A stretch of DNA of 64,000 bases. Source: Sinomonas atrocyanea (GTDB lineage: Bacteria > Actinomycetota > Actinomycetes > Actinomycetales > Micrococcaceae). The notes under the pieces are model-generated. The model searched no databases. It had not been told where the DNA came from and saw only the letters and a program-made list of their open reading frames with translations. The first letter of the stretch is position 1; each line of letters opens with the position of its first letter. Shown piece after piece: positions 51,110-59,201 of the stretch. Position numbers and translations under genes: made by a program. Location: contig NZ_JAUSTE010000001.1 in assembly GCF_030812675.1 (NCBI RefSeq), forward strand, positions 124,001 to 188,000. Reading direction: 5' to 3'.

Positions 51110-52942
51110 TCAGGCGCGGCCCACGAACCAGTCGGCCAGCTTGGAGAGCCTCGCCTTGAGCTGCGCCTCGTCCGCCTGGGCCACGGCTGGCCCGCCGCAC
51201 AGCTCGCGCAGCTTGTTGTGCACCACGCCGTGCGGGGTGCCCGTCCGTGCGCTCCACGCCGAGACGTTCTTGGCCAGCTCGTTGCGCAGGTCCATGAGCC
51301 GGCGGTGGTCCGGCACGCCGGCGGGAGAGGACGTGGGCCTGGAGCCCCGCCGGGACACCTGCTCCTGCTGCCGCTGCCGCAGCAGGGTGGCGACCTGGTC
51401 GGCGTCGAGCAGGCCGGGGATGCCGAGGAAGTCGAGCTCGTCGTCGGAGCCGACGTCGCCGCCCATCCCGAACTCGCCGCCGTCGAAGAGGACGCGGTCG
51501 AACGCGGCCTGGGACTCGAGCGCCTCGTACTTGCCCTTGACGAGGGTGTCGGAGGCCTTCTCCTCGCGGTTGGCCTCGTCCATGAGGGACTCCTCGAGGT
51601 CCATGAGCCCGTCCTCGCCGCTCGAGGGGCGGTCGAGGGCGTGGTCCCGCTCGGCCTCCATCGAGTTGGCGAGCGCCATGAGCTGGGGCACGGAGGGGAG
51701 GAAGACCGACGCCGTCTCCCCCCGCCGCCGCGCGCGGACGAAACGGCCCACGGCCTGGGCGAAGAAGAGCGGGGTCGAGGTGGAGGTCGCGTACACGCCG
51801 ACCGCGAGGCGCGGGACGTCCACGCCCTCGGACACCATGCGCACGGCCACCATCCAGCGCTGCGCCCCGGCGGAGAACTCCTCGATCTTCCCCGAGGCCT
51901 TGGCGTCGTCCGAGAGGATGACCGACGGCGACTCGCCCGTGATCTTCTTCAGGAGCCCGGCGTAGGCGCGGGCGTCCTCGTGGTCGGTCGCGATGACCAG
52001 GCCGCCGGCGTCGGGCACCGTGCGCCGCACCTCGGTGAGGCGGCGGTCCGCGCCGGCGAGGACGGCGGGGATCCACTCCCCCTGCGGGTTCAGCGCGGTC
52101 CGCCACGCCTGGGCGGTGACGTCCTTCGTGACGGCGGCCTCGCCGAGGGAGGCCGCCATCTCCTCGCCGGCGCTCGTGCGCCAGCGCATCTGGCCCGAGT
52201 ACGCCATGAAGATGACCGGCCGCACCACGTGGTCGCGCAGGGCCTGCCCGTAGCCGTACGTGTAGTCCGCCTTCGAACGGCGGATGCCGTCCTTGTCCTC
52301 GGCGTACTCGACGAAGGGGATGGGCGAGGTGTCGGACCGGAAGGGCGTGCCGGTCAGCGCCAGGCGCCGCACGGCGGGGTCGAACGCCTCGCGCAGTCCG
52401 TCGCCCCACGAGAGGGATTCGCCGCCGTGGTGGATCTCGTCGAGGATCACCAGGGTGCGCGCCGCCTCCGTCTTGGCCCGGTGCAGGAGCGGCTTGCTCG
52501 CGACCTGGGCGTAGGTGACGGCGACGCCCATGAATCCGCGCCCGTGCTGGCCGTCGGCATTCTTGAAGTTGGGGTCGATGGCGATCCCGACGCGGGCCGC
52601 GGCGTCCGCCCACTGGCGCTTGAGGTGGTCGGTGGGGGCGACGATCGTCACCCGGTTGATCTGACCGCGCTCGATCAGCGTCGAGGCGACACGCAGCGCG
52701 AACGTCGTCTTGCCGGCGCCGGGCGTCGCGACCGCGAGGTAGTCCTTGGGCGCGCGCTCGAGGTACTTCTCGAGCGCGTCCTGCTGCCAGGCACGCAGCT
52801 TGGGAGCGGTGCCCCAGGCTGCGCGCTCGGGGTAGGCGGGGGGAAGCGCCGCGGGAGAGGCCTGCGGGAGCGGGGCGCCGCCGTCGGCCGCGGAGGATCC
52901 GGCGTTCGACGACGACGGTCCACCGAAGAGCGTTTCCCTCAC
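51110..52942 (-). CDS. DEAD/DEAH-type helicase
   Basis: A 610-residue superfamily 2 helicase. After a short Ala/Pro-rich N-terminus come the Q-like region LRAWQQDALEKYL, Walker A ATPGAGKTTFALR (about 68-80), motif II VILDEIHHGG, motif III ALTGTPFRS, and in the second lobe GVDVPRLAVGVYATS and QAVGRFVRARR. The acidic C-terminal part has no domain I recognise. The GTG overlaps the MFS stop (GTGA). Related genes are common single-copy genes in Micrococcales; the role in nucleic acid metabolism is unknown. Confidence 0.88.
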   Translation of the reverse strand: MRETLFGGPSSSNAGSSAADGGAPLPQASPAALPPAYPERAAWGTAPKLRAWQQDALEKYLERAPKDYLAVATPGAGKTTFALRVASTLIERGQINRVTIVAPTDHLKRQWADAAARVGIAIDPNFKNADGQHGRGFMGVAVTYAQVASKPLLHRAKTEAARTLVILDEIHHGGESLSWGDGLREAFDPAVRRLALTGTPFRSDTSPIPFVEYAEDKDGIRRSKADYTYGYGQALRDHVVRPVIFMAYSGQMRWRTSAGEEMAASLGEAAVTKDVTAQAWRTALNPQGEWIPAVLAGADRRLTEVRRTVPDAGGLVIATDHEDARAYAGLLKKITGESPSVILSDDAKASGKIEEFSAGAQRWMVAVRMVSEGVDVPRLAVGVYATSTSTPLFFAQAVGRFVRARRRGETASVFLPSVPQLMALANSMEAERDHALDRPSSGEDGLMDLEESLMDEANREEKASDTLVKGKYEALESQAAFDRVLFDGGEFGMGGDVGSDDELDFLGIPGLLDADQVATLLRQRQQEQVSRRGSRPTSSPAGVPDHRRLMDLRNELAKNVSAWSARTGTPHGVVHNKLRELCGGPAVAQADEAQLKARLSKLADWFVGRA

Positions 52943-54402
52943 GCGAGGTCCTCGTCGGCCGCCGACGCCACGGCCGAGGGCACGGCGGATCTCGCGCCGG
53001 CGAAGGCCGACAGGAACGCGGAGAGGGTCAGGGCGGCGGCCAGGAGGGCGAAGACGCCGGGCCCGGGAACGGCCTCCGGCGTCAGCAGCAGCGAGTACAG
53101 CGTTCCAGCTCCGGCGGTTCCCATCACTCCACCGAGCATATCGGCCATCTGCAGCGAGGCCGAATTGCGCCCCCGGTCCGCGGCCTCGCTCAGGTCGAGG
53201 ACGAGCACGGAGGTCGTGGTCGTGGCGAGCCCCATCCCGCACCCCGCGAGGAACCAGGCGACGGCCAGGAGCCACGGCGCGGCGGTGGCGGCGACCACGC
53301 CCGCGATCGAGCCGAGCCCCACGGTCAGGACCACGGAGCCGAGCACGAGGAAGGTCGGCTTGCCGAGCCAGCCGCGCGCCTGCACGAACGAGCCGACCGT
53401 CCAGCCGAGCGCCCCGCCGGTGAGCGCGAGCCCGGCGACCGAGGGCTCGAGCCCGTAGGCGTCGACCAGCATGAGGGGGATGAACGCCTCGGCGCCGAAG
53501 AACGCGAGCGTCAGGAGGCCGCGCACCACCATGACGGCGGGCAGTCCCCTGGCCACGCGGGCCACCCCGCGCGGCATGAGCCGGGGCGCCGCCGCTGCGA
53601 CCGCGGCCACCCCGCAGAGCACGACGGCGGCGAGCAGCGCCGGCGGGACGGTGGCCCTCGCGCCGGGGTCGGTCCAGGACTGGGCGGCCCACTGGGCCGC
53701 CGCGACGCCCGCGGCGAGGACCACGCCCAGGAGGGCGCGGCGTCGTCCCTCGCCCGCTGCGAGGGAGGTCTCCTCCGGCGCCCCGAGCCCGCGGACGCGC
53801 GGCCAGACGAGCACGACGGCCACGATGACGATGGGGGCGACGCCGAAGAACACCCACCGCCAGCTCGCATGCTGGGCGAGCAGTCCGGAGATGTAGGGCC
53901 CCACGAGGGACGGGAGGACCCAGGCAGCGGAGAACCAGCTGAACAGGACGGGCTGGAGGGCCGAGGGCAGCGCCTGCCCGATGATCACGTAGAGCGGGAC
54001 GATCATGAAGCCGGTGCCCGCGCCGGAGACCATGCGCCCGAGCGTGAAGACGCCGAAGTCCCACGCCCCGCCAGCCAGCAGGAGGCCGCCGGTCATGAGG
54101 ACGAGCCCGACCAGGAGCGAGGGCCGCGGGCCGGCCCGGTCGCACCACGGGCCCGCGGCGGCGGTGGCGGCCAGGGACGCGGTGAGGAAGAGGGAGAAGG
54201 CGAGGCCGTAGGCCCGCTGCCCGCCGAGGTCGGCGGCGACCACGGGCATTGCGGTCGTCACGGCCATCGCCTCGAAGGCGCTGCACGTGACGATCGCCAG
54301 GAGGCCCACCACGAGGCCCCGGTACGCGGCGGACAGGAGCCCCCGCGGGCGCGGCGAGGACGCGTCAGGCCCGTGGGGCCCCTCCCCCACAGGCGCCGTC
54401 AC
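52939..54402 (-). CDS. MFS transporter (14-helix drug-resistance type likely)
   Basis: A 487-residue transporter. The opening GLVVGLLAIVTCSAFEAMAVTTAMPVVAADLGG resembles the first helix of EmrB/QacA proteins, followed by GPWCDRAGPRPSLLVGLVLM and RMVSGAGTGFMIVPLYVIIGQALP. About 13-14 hydrophobic stretches are seen. The GTG start lies 4 nt past the DUF3039 gene's stop, and its end overlaps the helicase GTG. Substrate unknown. Confidence 0.85.
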   Translation of the reverse strand: MTAPVGEGPHGPDASSPRPRGLLSAAYRGLVVGLLAIVTCSAFEAMAVTTAMPVVAADLGGQRAYGLAFSLFLTASLAATAAAGPWCDRAGPRPSLLVGLVLMTGGLLLAGGAWDFGVFTLGRMVSGAGTGFMIVPLYVIIGQALPSALQPVLFSWFSAAWVLPSLVGPYISGLLAQHASWRWVFFGVAPIVIVAVVLVWPRVRGLGAPEETSLAAGEGRRRALLGVVLAAGVAAAQWAAQSWTDPGARATVPPALLAAVVLCGVAAVAAAAPRLMPRGVARVARGLPAVMVVRGLLTLAFFGAEAFIPLMLVDAYGLEPSVAGLALTGGALGWTVGSFVQARGWLGKPTFLVLGSVVLTVGLGSIAGVVAATAAPWLLAVAWFLAGCGMGLATTTTSVLVLDLSEAADRGRNSASLQMADMLGGVMGTAGAGTLYSLLLTPEAVPGPGVFALLAAALTLSAFLSAFAGARSAVPSAVASAADEDLA

Positions 54403-54406
54403 GGGA

Positions 54407-54709
54407 TCATGGCTGGTTGTCGTCGTTGCTCGGGCGCAGGCCCTCGTAGATCTCCTTGCACGTGGGGCACACGGGGAACTTCTTGGGGTCCCGGCCGGGC
54501 GTCCAGACCTTGCCGCACAGGGCGATCACGGGCTCGCCGGTGAGGGCGGACTCCATGATCTTCTCCTTGCGCACGTAGTGGGAGAAGCGCTCGCGGTCGC
54601 CCGGCTCGAGCTCCTCGCGCAGCTCCTCGCGCTCGATCGTGGCGGTGGAGCCGCCGAGGCCGGGGTCGCGGGGGTCGTCGGCGAACGGGTCCGGGGGCAT
54701 GGTGCTCAT
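54407..54709 (-). CDS. DUF3039 protein
   Basis: A 100-residue actinobacterial protein. The DUF3039 core reads RFSHYVRKEKIMESALTGEPVIALCGKVWTPGRDPKKFPVCPTCKEIYEGL; three cysteines (CGKVW and CPTC) could bind zinc. A -10 TAGCAT sits 6 nt before the ATG, and its TAG is the nagB stop codon, so the promoter and the end of nagB share bases. Function not established. Confidence 0.88.
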   Translation of the reverse strand: MSTMPPDPFADDPRDPGLGGSTATIEREELREELEPGDRERFSHYVRKEKIMESALTGEPVIALCGKVWTPGRDPKKFPVCPTCKEIYEGLRPSNDDNQP

Positions 54710-54718
54710 GGGTCCATG

Positions 54719-55531
54719 CTAGCCCCGGCGGGCAGGGCCGCCCCAGTCACAGCCCCCCTGCCACGAGGGCTTGTTGTCGTAGATGTGGCGGTAGTAGTCG
54801 GCGAGGTCCAGCGCGGAGGCGGCGGCCTCGTCCACGACCACCGTGGTGTGCGGGTGGAACTGCAGGACGGACGCCACGCACATCGCGGTGACCGGCCCCT
54901 CCACGAGCCCGTGCACGGCCTCGGCCTTGAGGGCACCGGTCGCCACGAGCACCACGTGGCGGGCGGCCATGATGGTCCCGACGCCCTGGGTCACCACATG
55001 GTGCGGCACCTCGTCGTGGGAGGAGAAGAACCGCGCGTTGTCGCGTCGGGTCTGCTCGGTGAGGGTCTTGATGCGCGTTCGGGAGGCCAGCGAGGACCCC
55101 GGCTCGTTGAAGCCGATGTGGCCGTCGGTTCCGATGCCGAGGATCTGGAGGTCCACTCCCCCGGCATCGACGATGGCCTGCTCGTAGCCGGCGCACGAGG
55201 CCTCGAGGTCGGCCGCGGCCCCGTCGGGGCTGTGGACGCGCGCGGGGTCGATGTTGACCCGGCCGGCGAAGTCGCGGCGGATCACGGAACGGTAGGACTC
55301 GGGGTGGTCCGCCGGCAGGCCTACGTACTCGTCGAGCGCGAAGGCCCGCGCGCGGGAGAAGTCGAGCCCCTCCTGGGCGTGGAGGCGGGCGAGCTCGTCG
55401 TAGACGGGCAGGGGCGAGGACCCGGTCGCGAGGCCGAGCACGGCCTCGGGCCGGCGCCGCAGCAGGGCCGCGACGGCGGACGCCGCCGTCCTGCCGGCCT
55501 CGCGTGCGTCCTTGACGATGACGACTTCCAT
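54719..55531 (-). CDS. nagB: Glucosamine-6-phosphate deaminase
   Basis: A 270-residue sugar-phosphate isomerase/deaminase. Family motifs: LGLATGSSPLPVYDEL, the catalytic Asp in FALDEYVGLPADHPESYR, and GIGTDGHIGFNEPGSSLASRTRIKTL with the acid/base histidine. It converts glucosamine-6-P to fructose-6-P and ammonia. The last ~25 residues (DNKPSWQGGCDWGGPARRG) end in a Gly/Arg tail. No nagA or transporter gene is next to it. Confidence 0.94.
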   Translation of the reverse strand: MEVVIVKDAREAGRTAASAVAALLRRRPEAVLGLATGSSPLPVYDELARLHAQEGLDFSRARAFALDEYVGLPADHPESYRSVIRRDFAGRVNIDPARVHSPDGAAADLEASCAGYEQAIVDAGGVDLQILGIGTDGHIGFNEPGSSLASRTRIKTLTEQTRRDNARFFSSHDEVPHHVVTQGVGTIMAARHVVLVATGALKAEAVHGLVEGPVTAMCVASVLQFHPHTTVVVDEAAASALDLADYYRHIYDNKPSWQGGCDWGGPARRG

Positions 55532-55582
55532 GGTGGGCTCTCCCGTCGCTCGCTGGCGTTGCATCCGGCGGTGCGCCGCCGA

Positions 55583-57181
55583 TCACCGCACCCGGACGAG
55601 GCTCGCGTACAGCTCGGGCCCGCGGGCGTCCATGAGGCGGCCGCCGAGGACCACCCCTGCGGCGAGCAGCGCGCCGCCGAGCAGCACGCCCGCGCCGAGG
55701 GCCGCCCAGGCGAAGCCCGCGGCGCCGGTCGCCGCCGCGAGCACCGTGAGGATGACCTCGGGTGCCGCGAGGACCCCGAGTGCGGCGATGCCGCCGAACT
55801 GGACGAGGAAGGTCTGGGCGCTGTTGCCGGCGGGCTTCTTGAACGGGCTCTCCCCGGGCAGCGGCACGGCCACCGTGTACCGCGCCGAGACCACGGAGGA
55901 CAGTCCGACGCCGCTGAGCAGCACCCCGAGCGCGAGCCCGAGGAGCGCGGGGAAGAGGCCCCAGTCCCGCGCCAGGGCGAAGGGGACCGCGCTGATGAGC
56001 GCCACGGCCGGGAGGGCGAACAGCAGCAGCGCCCCGGCGCGCCCGAGCCGGTCGGCCCAGCCGCGCACCCCCGCGGCCAGGTGCATCGAGAAGGCTGTCG
56101 AGTCGTAGGAGACGTCGGCGGAGATGGACCAGGCCAGGACGAAGGCGGAAATGGGCCCGGCGAGCGGGAACGGCCCCTCGAGCACCGAGCCGGAGCTGTG
56201 CCGGCCGGCCACGGAGGCGACGTAGAGCACCACGGGCAGCAGCGGCACCACGATGAGCCCGGTCGTGTACCTCGGGTCGCGGATCCAGTAGGTGAGCGCG
56301 CGGGCCGCGACGGCGCCCGCCGGCGACGCGGGCATCCAGCCGAAGGCCCCGAGGCCGCGGCGCGGTGCCGGCGCGCGCCCGGAGGCGCGGCTTCCGGGGT
56401 TCTCGAGGGCGCGTGCGAGCGCCCAGGACCACCCCCAGGCCGCGAGGAGGAGCGCTGCGGCGGTGATCAGCAGCTTCGCGGCCGCCTCCCCCAGCCGGCC
56501 CTCGGCCGCGGCGGCCGGCGCCGAGAAGGCCGAGCCGAGCGGGGTCCAGCCGAGTACGGCAGCGGCCCGGGCGACGGCGGTGCTGCCGCCCTCGCCGATG
56601 CCGCGCGCGAGCAGCGAGATGCCGGGGCCGAGGAACATGATCGGCACGATGAAGAGGATGCGGCTCACATCGCGGAACCGGCGCGAGGACGCCAGCTCCG
56701 CCGCGACGCTCGCCACGAGGCGGCTGGCCACCACGCACAGCGCGAGCGCGAGCAGCGCCCCCAGTACGGCCACCGCGACGACGAGGCCGCCGCGGGCCCA
56801 CGTCACGATCGTCCCGGCGAGCGCGAGCGCGGTGCACACGCCCGGCACGCCGATGAGCCCGGCGGCGGCCTGCCCGACGAGGAGCTGCCGCAGCGGGATG
56901 GGGTACAGAGCGAACCGGGCCGGGTCCAGCGTGAGGTCGATTCCCGAGAGCAGGATGGGGGTCAGCGCCCAGCCCACCACGAGCAGGGAGCCGGCGAGCA
57001 CCAGCACGGTCTCAGCCAAGGCGGTCGGGACCGCCCTGAGGGCCACGAGCCCCACGAGCGCGAGCGCGAGGATCCAGAGCCCGTACAGGGCGCCGACGAT
57101 CACGCCCACCAGCTGCCAGGGGCTGCGTCGGAGGCCGTTGCGCAGCAGGGTCAGCTTGAGCCGGATCAGGTGTGCAACCAC
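55583..57181 (-). CDS. ABC transporter permease (exporter type)
   Basis: A 532-residue protein with about 12-14 hydrophobic segments, starting MVAHLIRLKLTLLRNGLRRSPWQLVGVIVG. Two halves of similar layout are suggested. It matches actinobacterial ABC-2-like exporter permeases that pair with an adjacent ATPase. The GTG at 57181 lies inside the 3' end of that ATPase gene, on the same strand, so the two are coupled. The exported substrate is unknown. Confidence 0.85.
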   Translation of the reverse strand: MVAHLIRLKLTLLRNGLRRSPWQLVGVIVGALYGLWILALALVGLVALRAVPTALAETVLVLAGSLLVVGWALTPILLSGIDLTLDPARFALYPIPLRQLLVGQAAAGLIGVPGVCTALALAGTIVTWARGGLVVAVAVLGALLALALCVVASRLVASVAAELASSRRFRDVSRILFIVPIMFLGPGISLLARGIGEGGSTAVARAAAVLGWTPLGSAFSAPAAAAEGRLGEAAAKLLITAAALLLAAWGWSWALARALENPGSRASGRAPAPRRGLGAFGWMPASPAGAVAARALTYWIRDPRYTTGLIVVPLLPVVLYVASVAGRHSSGSVLEGPFPLAGPISAFVLAWSISADVSYDSTAFSMHLAAGVRGWADRLGRAGALLLFALPAVALISAVPFALARDWGLFPALLGLALGVLLSGVGLSSVVSARYTVAVPLPGESPFKKPAGNSAQTFLVQFGGIAALGVLAAPEVILTVLAAATGAAGFAWAALGAGVLLGGALLAAGVVLGGRLMDARGPELYASLVRVR

Positions 57182-57938
57182 GACAGTCCCCCGTCCGCCC
57201 GGGTCCGCCCACGAGCTGGACGAACCGGTCCTCGAGGGAGGCCCCCGCGCGGACCTCGTCCACGGTCCCGGCTGCGAGGATCCGGCCCTGGGCCACGACG
57301 GCGACGTGGTCGCACATGCGCTGCACGAGGTCCATGACGTGGCTCGAGACGACGACGGTGCCGCCCGAGCTCACGAAGTCGGCCAGGATGGTGCGGATCC
57401 CGGAGGCAGAGATGGGGTCCACCGACTCGAAGGGCTCGTCCAGCACGAGGACTCTCGGCGCGTGGACGAGGGCCGCGGCGAGGGCGATCTTCTTGGTCAT
57501 GCCGGCCGAGTAGTCCACCACGAGCGTGCGGGCGGCATCGGCGAGGTCGAAGGCCTCGAGCAGGTCGCGGGCTCGCCCGGCAACGGTGGCTCGGTCCATG
57601 CCCCGCAGGAGCCCCGCGTAGGTCAGCAGCTGCTCCCCGCTGAGCCGGTCGAAGAGCCGCACGCCGTCCGGGAGCACCCCGAGCAGGCGCTTCGCGCCGA
57701 GCGGGTCGGCCCAGACGTCCACGCCCAGCACGGCGGCCGTGCCGACGTCCGGCCGGAGCAGTCCCGTGGCCATGGAGAGCGTGGTCGTCTTCCCCGCCCC
57801 GTTCGGCCCGACCAGGCCGTAGAACGAGCCGGCGGGCACGTCGAGGCTGATCCCGTTGACGGCTGGCTTGCCGCCGAAGGTCTTCACGAGGCCCCGGAGG
57901 GAGAGCGCGGCGGGCGCGGCCGGGCTGGGAGCTTCCAT
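57012..57938 (-). CDS. ABC transporter ATPase (exporter type), with an unusual C-terminus
   Basis: The first ~245 residues are a standard ATPase: Walker A GLVGPNGAGKTTTLSMATG (about 43-60), signature VVDYSAGMTKKIALAAALV, Walker B VLVLDEPFESVDP and SSHVMDLVQRMCD. After FVQLVGG, however, this frame continues for about 60 Arg/Pro-rich residues and overlaps the permease gene by 170 nt. In the next frame the same DNA gives RADGGLSWLHT and a stop at 57166, overlapping the permease GTG by only 16 nt. A frameshift near the GGGGG run is likely (real or sequencing error). A -10 TAGCGT lies 6 nt before the ATG. Confidence 0.82.
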   Translation of the reverse strand: MEAPSPAAPAALSLRGLVKTFGGKPAVNGISLDVPAGSFYGLVGPNGAGKTTTLSMATGLLRPDVGTAAVLGVDVWADPLGAKRLLGVLPDGVRLFDRLSGEQLLTYAGLLRGMDRATVAGRARDLLEAFDLADAARTLVVDYSAGMTKKIALAAALVHAPRVLVLDEPFESVDPISASGIRTILADFVSSGGTVVVSSHVMDLVQRMCDHVAVVAQGRILAAGTVDEVRAGASLEDRFVQLVGGPGRTGDCRGCTPDPAQADPAAQRPPTQPLAAGGRDRRRPVRALDPRARARGARGPQGGPDRLG

Positions 57939-58122
57939 GCCACCACGCTAGCAAGGCCGGTCACGCTGGGGATGAGCCCCGAGGATGAGGATCGGCTCAG
58001 CCTTGAGGATGACCCCGCGCACTGGCTCCAGAAGTGGATGGCTTCGGAAGAGGATCAGCTCCAGGAGAGCTCGGTCCCCAGCGGCGTAACACGCTCAGGG
58101 GAACAGGCGCAAAGCAACAGGC

Positions 58123-59106
58123 TCAGAAGAGCGCGCGGGCGAGCTGCTGCCGCGCCGCGGCCACCCGCGGATCGGCGGCACCGATCACCTCGAAGAGCTC
58201 GAGCAGCCGGACGCGCGCGGCCTCACGGTCCTCGCCGCCCGTGCGGGAGATGAAGCCCACGAGGCGCGAGAAGGCATCGTCCACATGGCCGCCGGCCACG
58301 TCGAGGTCCGCGACCTGGAGCTGGGCGGCGAGGTCGTCTGGCGATGCCGCGGCGGCGGCCCGGGCGGCGTCTGCCGCCGGCTGGTCCACGTCCGCCACTC
58401 TGGCCATGAGCTGGACCTGGGCCAGGCCCGCCTTGGCCTCGCGGTCCGCGGGCTGCTCGGCGAGCGCCTTGCGGTACGCGGCCTCGGCAGCGGCGAAGTC
58501 GCCCCGGTCGATCGCGTCGAAGGCCTCCTGGTGCAGCGGCGGCAGCTCCGGCTCCGCCTCGGCCGCGGGGATGCCGTCCGCGGTTCCGGTGACGCCGTTG
58601 GCCGCGGCGACACGCAGCAGCTCGTCGAGGAGCTGGCGCACCTGCGGCTCGGAGGCCGCGCCCTGGAACAGCGGGATGGGCTGGCCCTTGAGGATCGCGA
58701 CGGCGGTCGGGACGGCCTGGGCCTGGAACGCCTGGGCGAGCTGTGGGAAGGCCTCGACGTCCGCCGCGGAATAGAGCAGCCGCCCGGAGTACGAGGAGAC
58801 GATGGTGCCGAGCTCGTCGCGCAGCCGCTGGGACTCGGGCGAATAGGAGGCCCACAGGAGCACGACGACGGGCACGGTCGCCGAGCGCTGGACGACCTCG
58901 CCGAACGTCCGCTCGTCCAGCTCGATCCACCCCTGCACACCGGGAGCCGGCGCGGCCGGGGCCGACGGCTCCCCCGAGGGGGCCGGCGCCGGGTGGGAGG
59001 CGGAGGCGGGCGGGGCCGCCGTCGCGCGCGCCTTGAGGGCCGAGAGGTCGACGGCGCCGCGGAAGTTCAGCTGCGGCTGGGGCTGGCGGGAACCGGGAAC
59101 GCTCAT
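58123..59106 (-). CDS. Thioredoxin-like/TPR co-chaperone (CnoX/YbbN-like), no active-site cysteines
   Basis: A 327-residue protein. After a Pro/Ala-rich N-terminus (1-55), residues about 58-165 are a thioredoxin fold; the usual WCGPC is WASYSPES, so both cysteines are missing. The TPR half follows (HQEAFDAIDRGDFAAAEAAYRKALAEQPADREAKAGLAQVQLM and further repeats). CnoX in E. coli also has a modified thioredoxin domain plus TPR and works as a holdase handing clients to GroEL/DnaK. A -10 TAAGCT lies 6 nt before the ATG (leaderless). Confidence 0.87.
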   Translation of the reverse strand: MSVPGSRQPQPQLNFRGAVDLSALKARATAAPPASASHPAPAPSGEPSAPAAPAPGVQGWIELDERTFGEVVQRSATVPVVVLLWASYSPESQRLRDELGTIVSSYSGRLLYSAADVEAFPQLAQAFQAQAVPTAVAILKGQPIPLFQGAASEPQVRQLLDELLRVAAANGVTGTADGIPAAEAEPELPPLHQEAFDAIDRGDFAAAEAAYRKALAEQPADREAKAGLAQVQLMARVADVDQPAADAARAAAAASPDDLAAQLQVADLDVAGGHVDDAFSRLVGFISRTGGEDREAARVRLLELFEVIGAADPRVAAARQQLARALF

Positions 59107-59201
59107 GGGTCCAGCTTAGCGAAGCGCCGGAACGGCGAGGGCGGGGCCGCACCGAATGGGTGCTGCCCCGCCCCGGCCGGTTCGGCGCTGGACGTCCGGC
59201 G

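Noticed and set aside
54747-56837. 696-codon frame across nagB and the ABC permease
   Set aside because: Arg/Ala/Gly-rich shadow over two well-supported genes in another frame of the same strand.
57972-58253. Small plus-strand ORF starting MSPEDEDRLSLEDD between the ATPase and TPR genes
   Set aside because: The first part looks protein-like and acidic, but there is no ribosome site, and the second half runs antisense into the TPR gene and turns Arg-rich; support is too weak.
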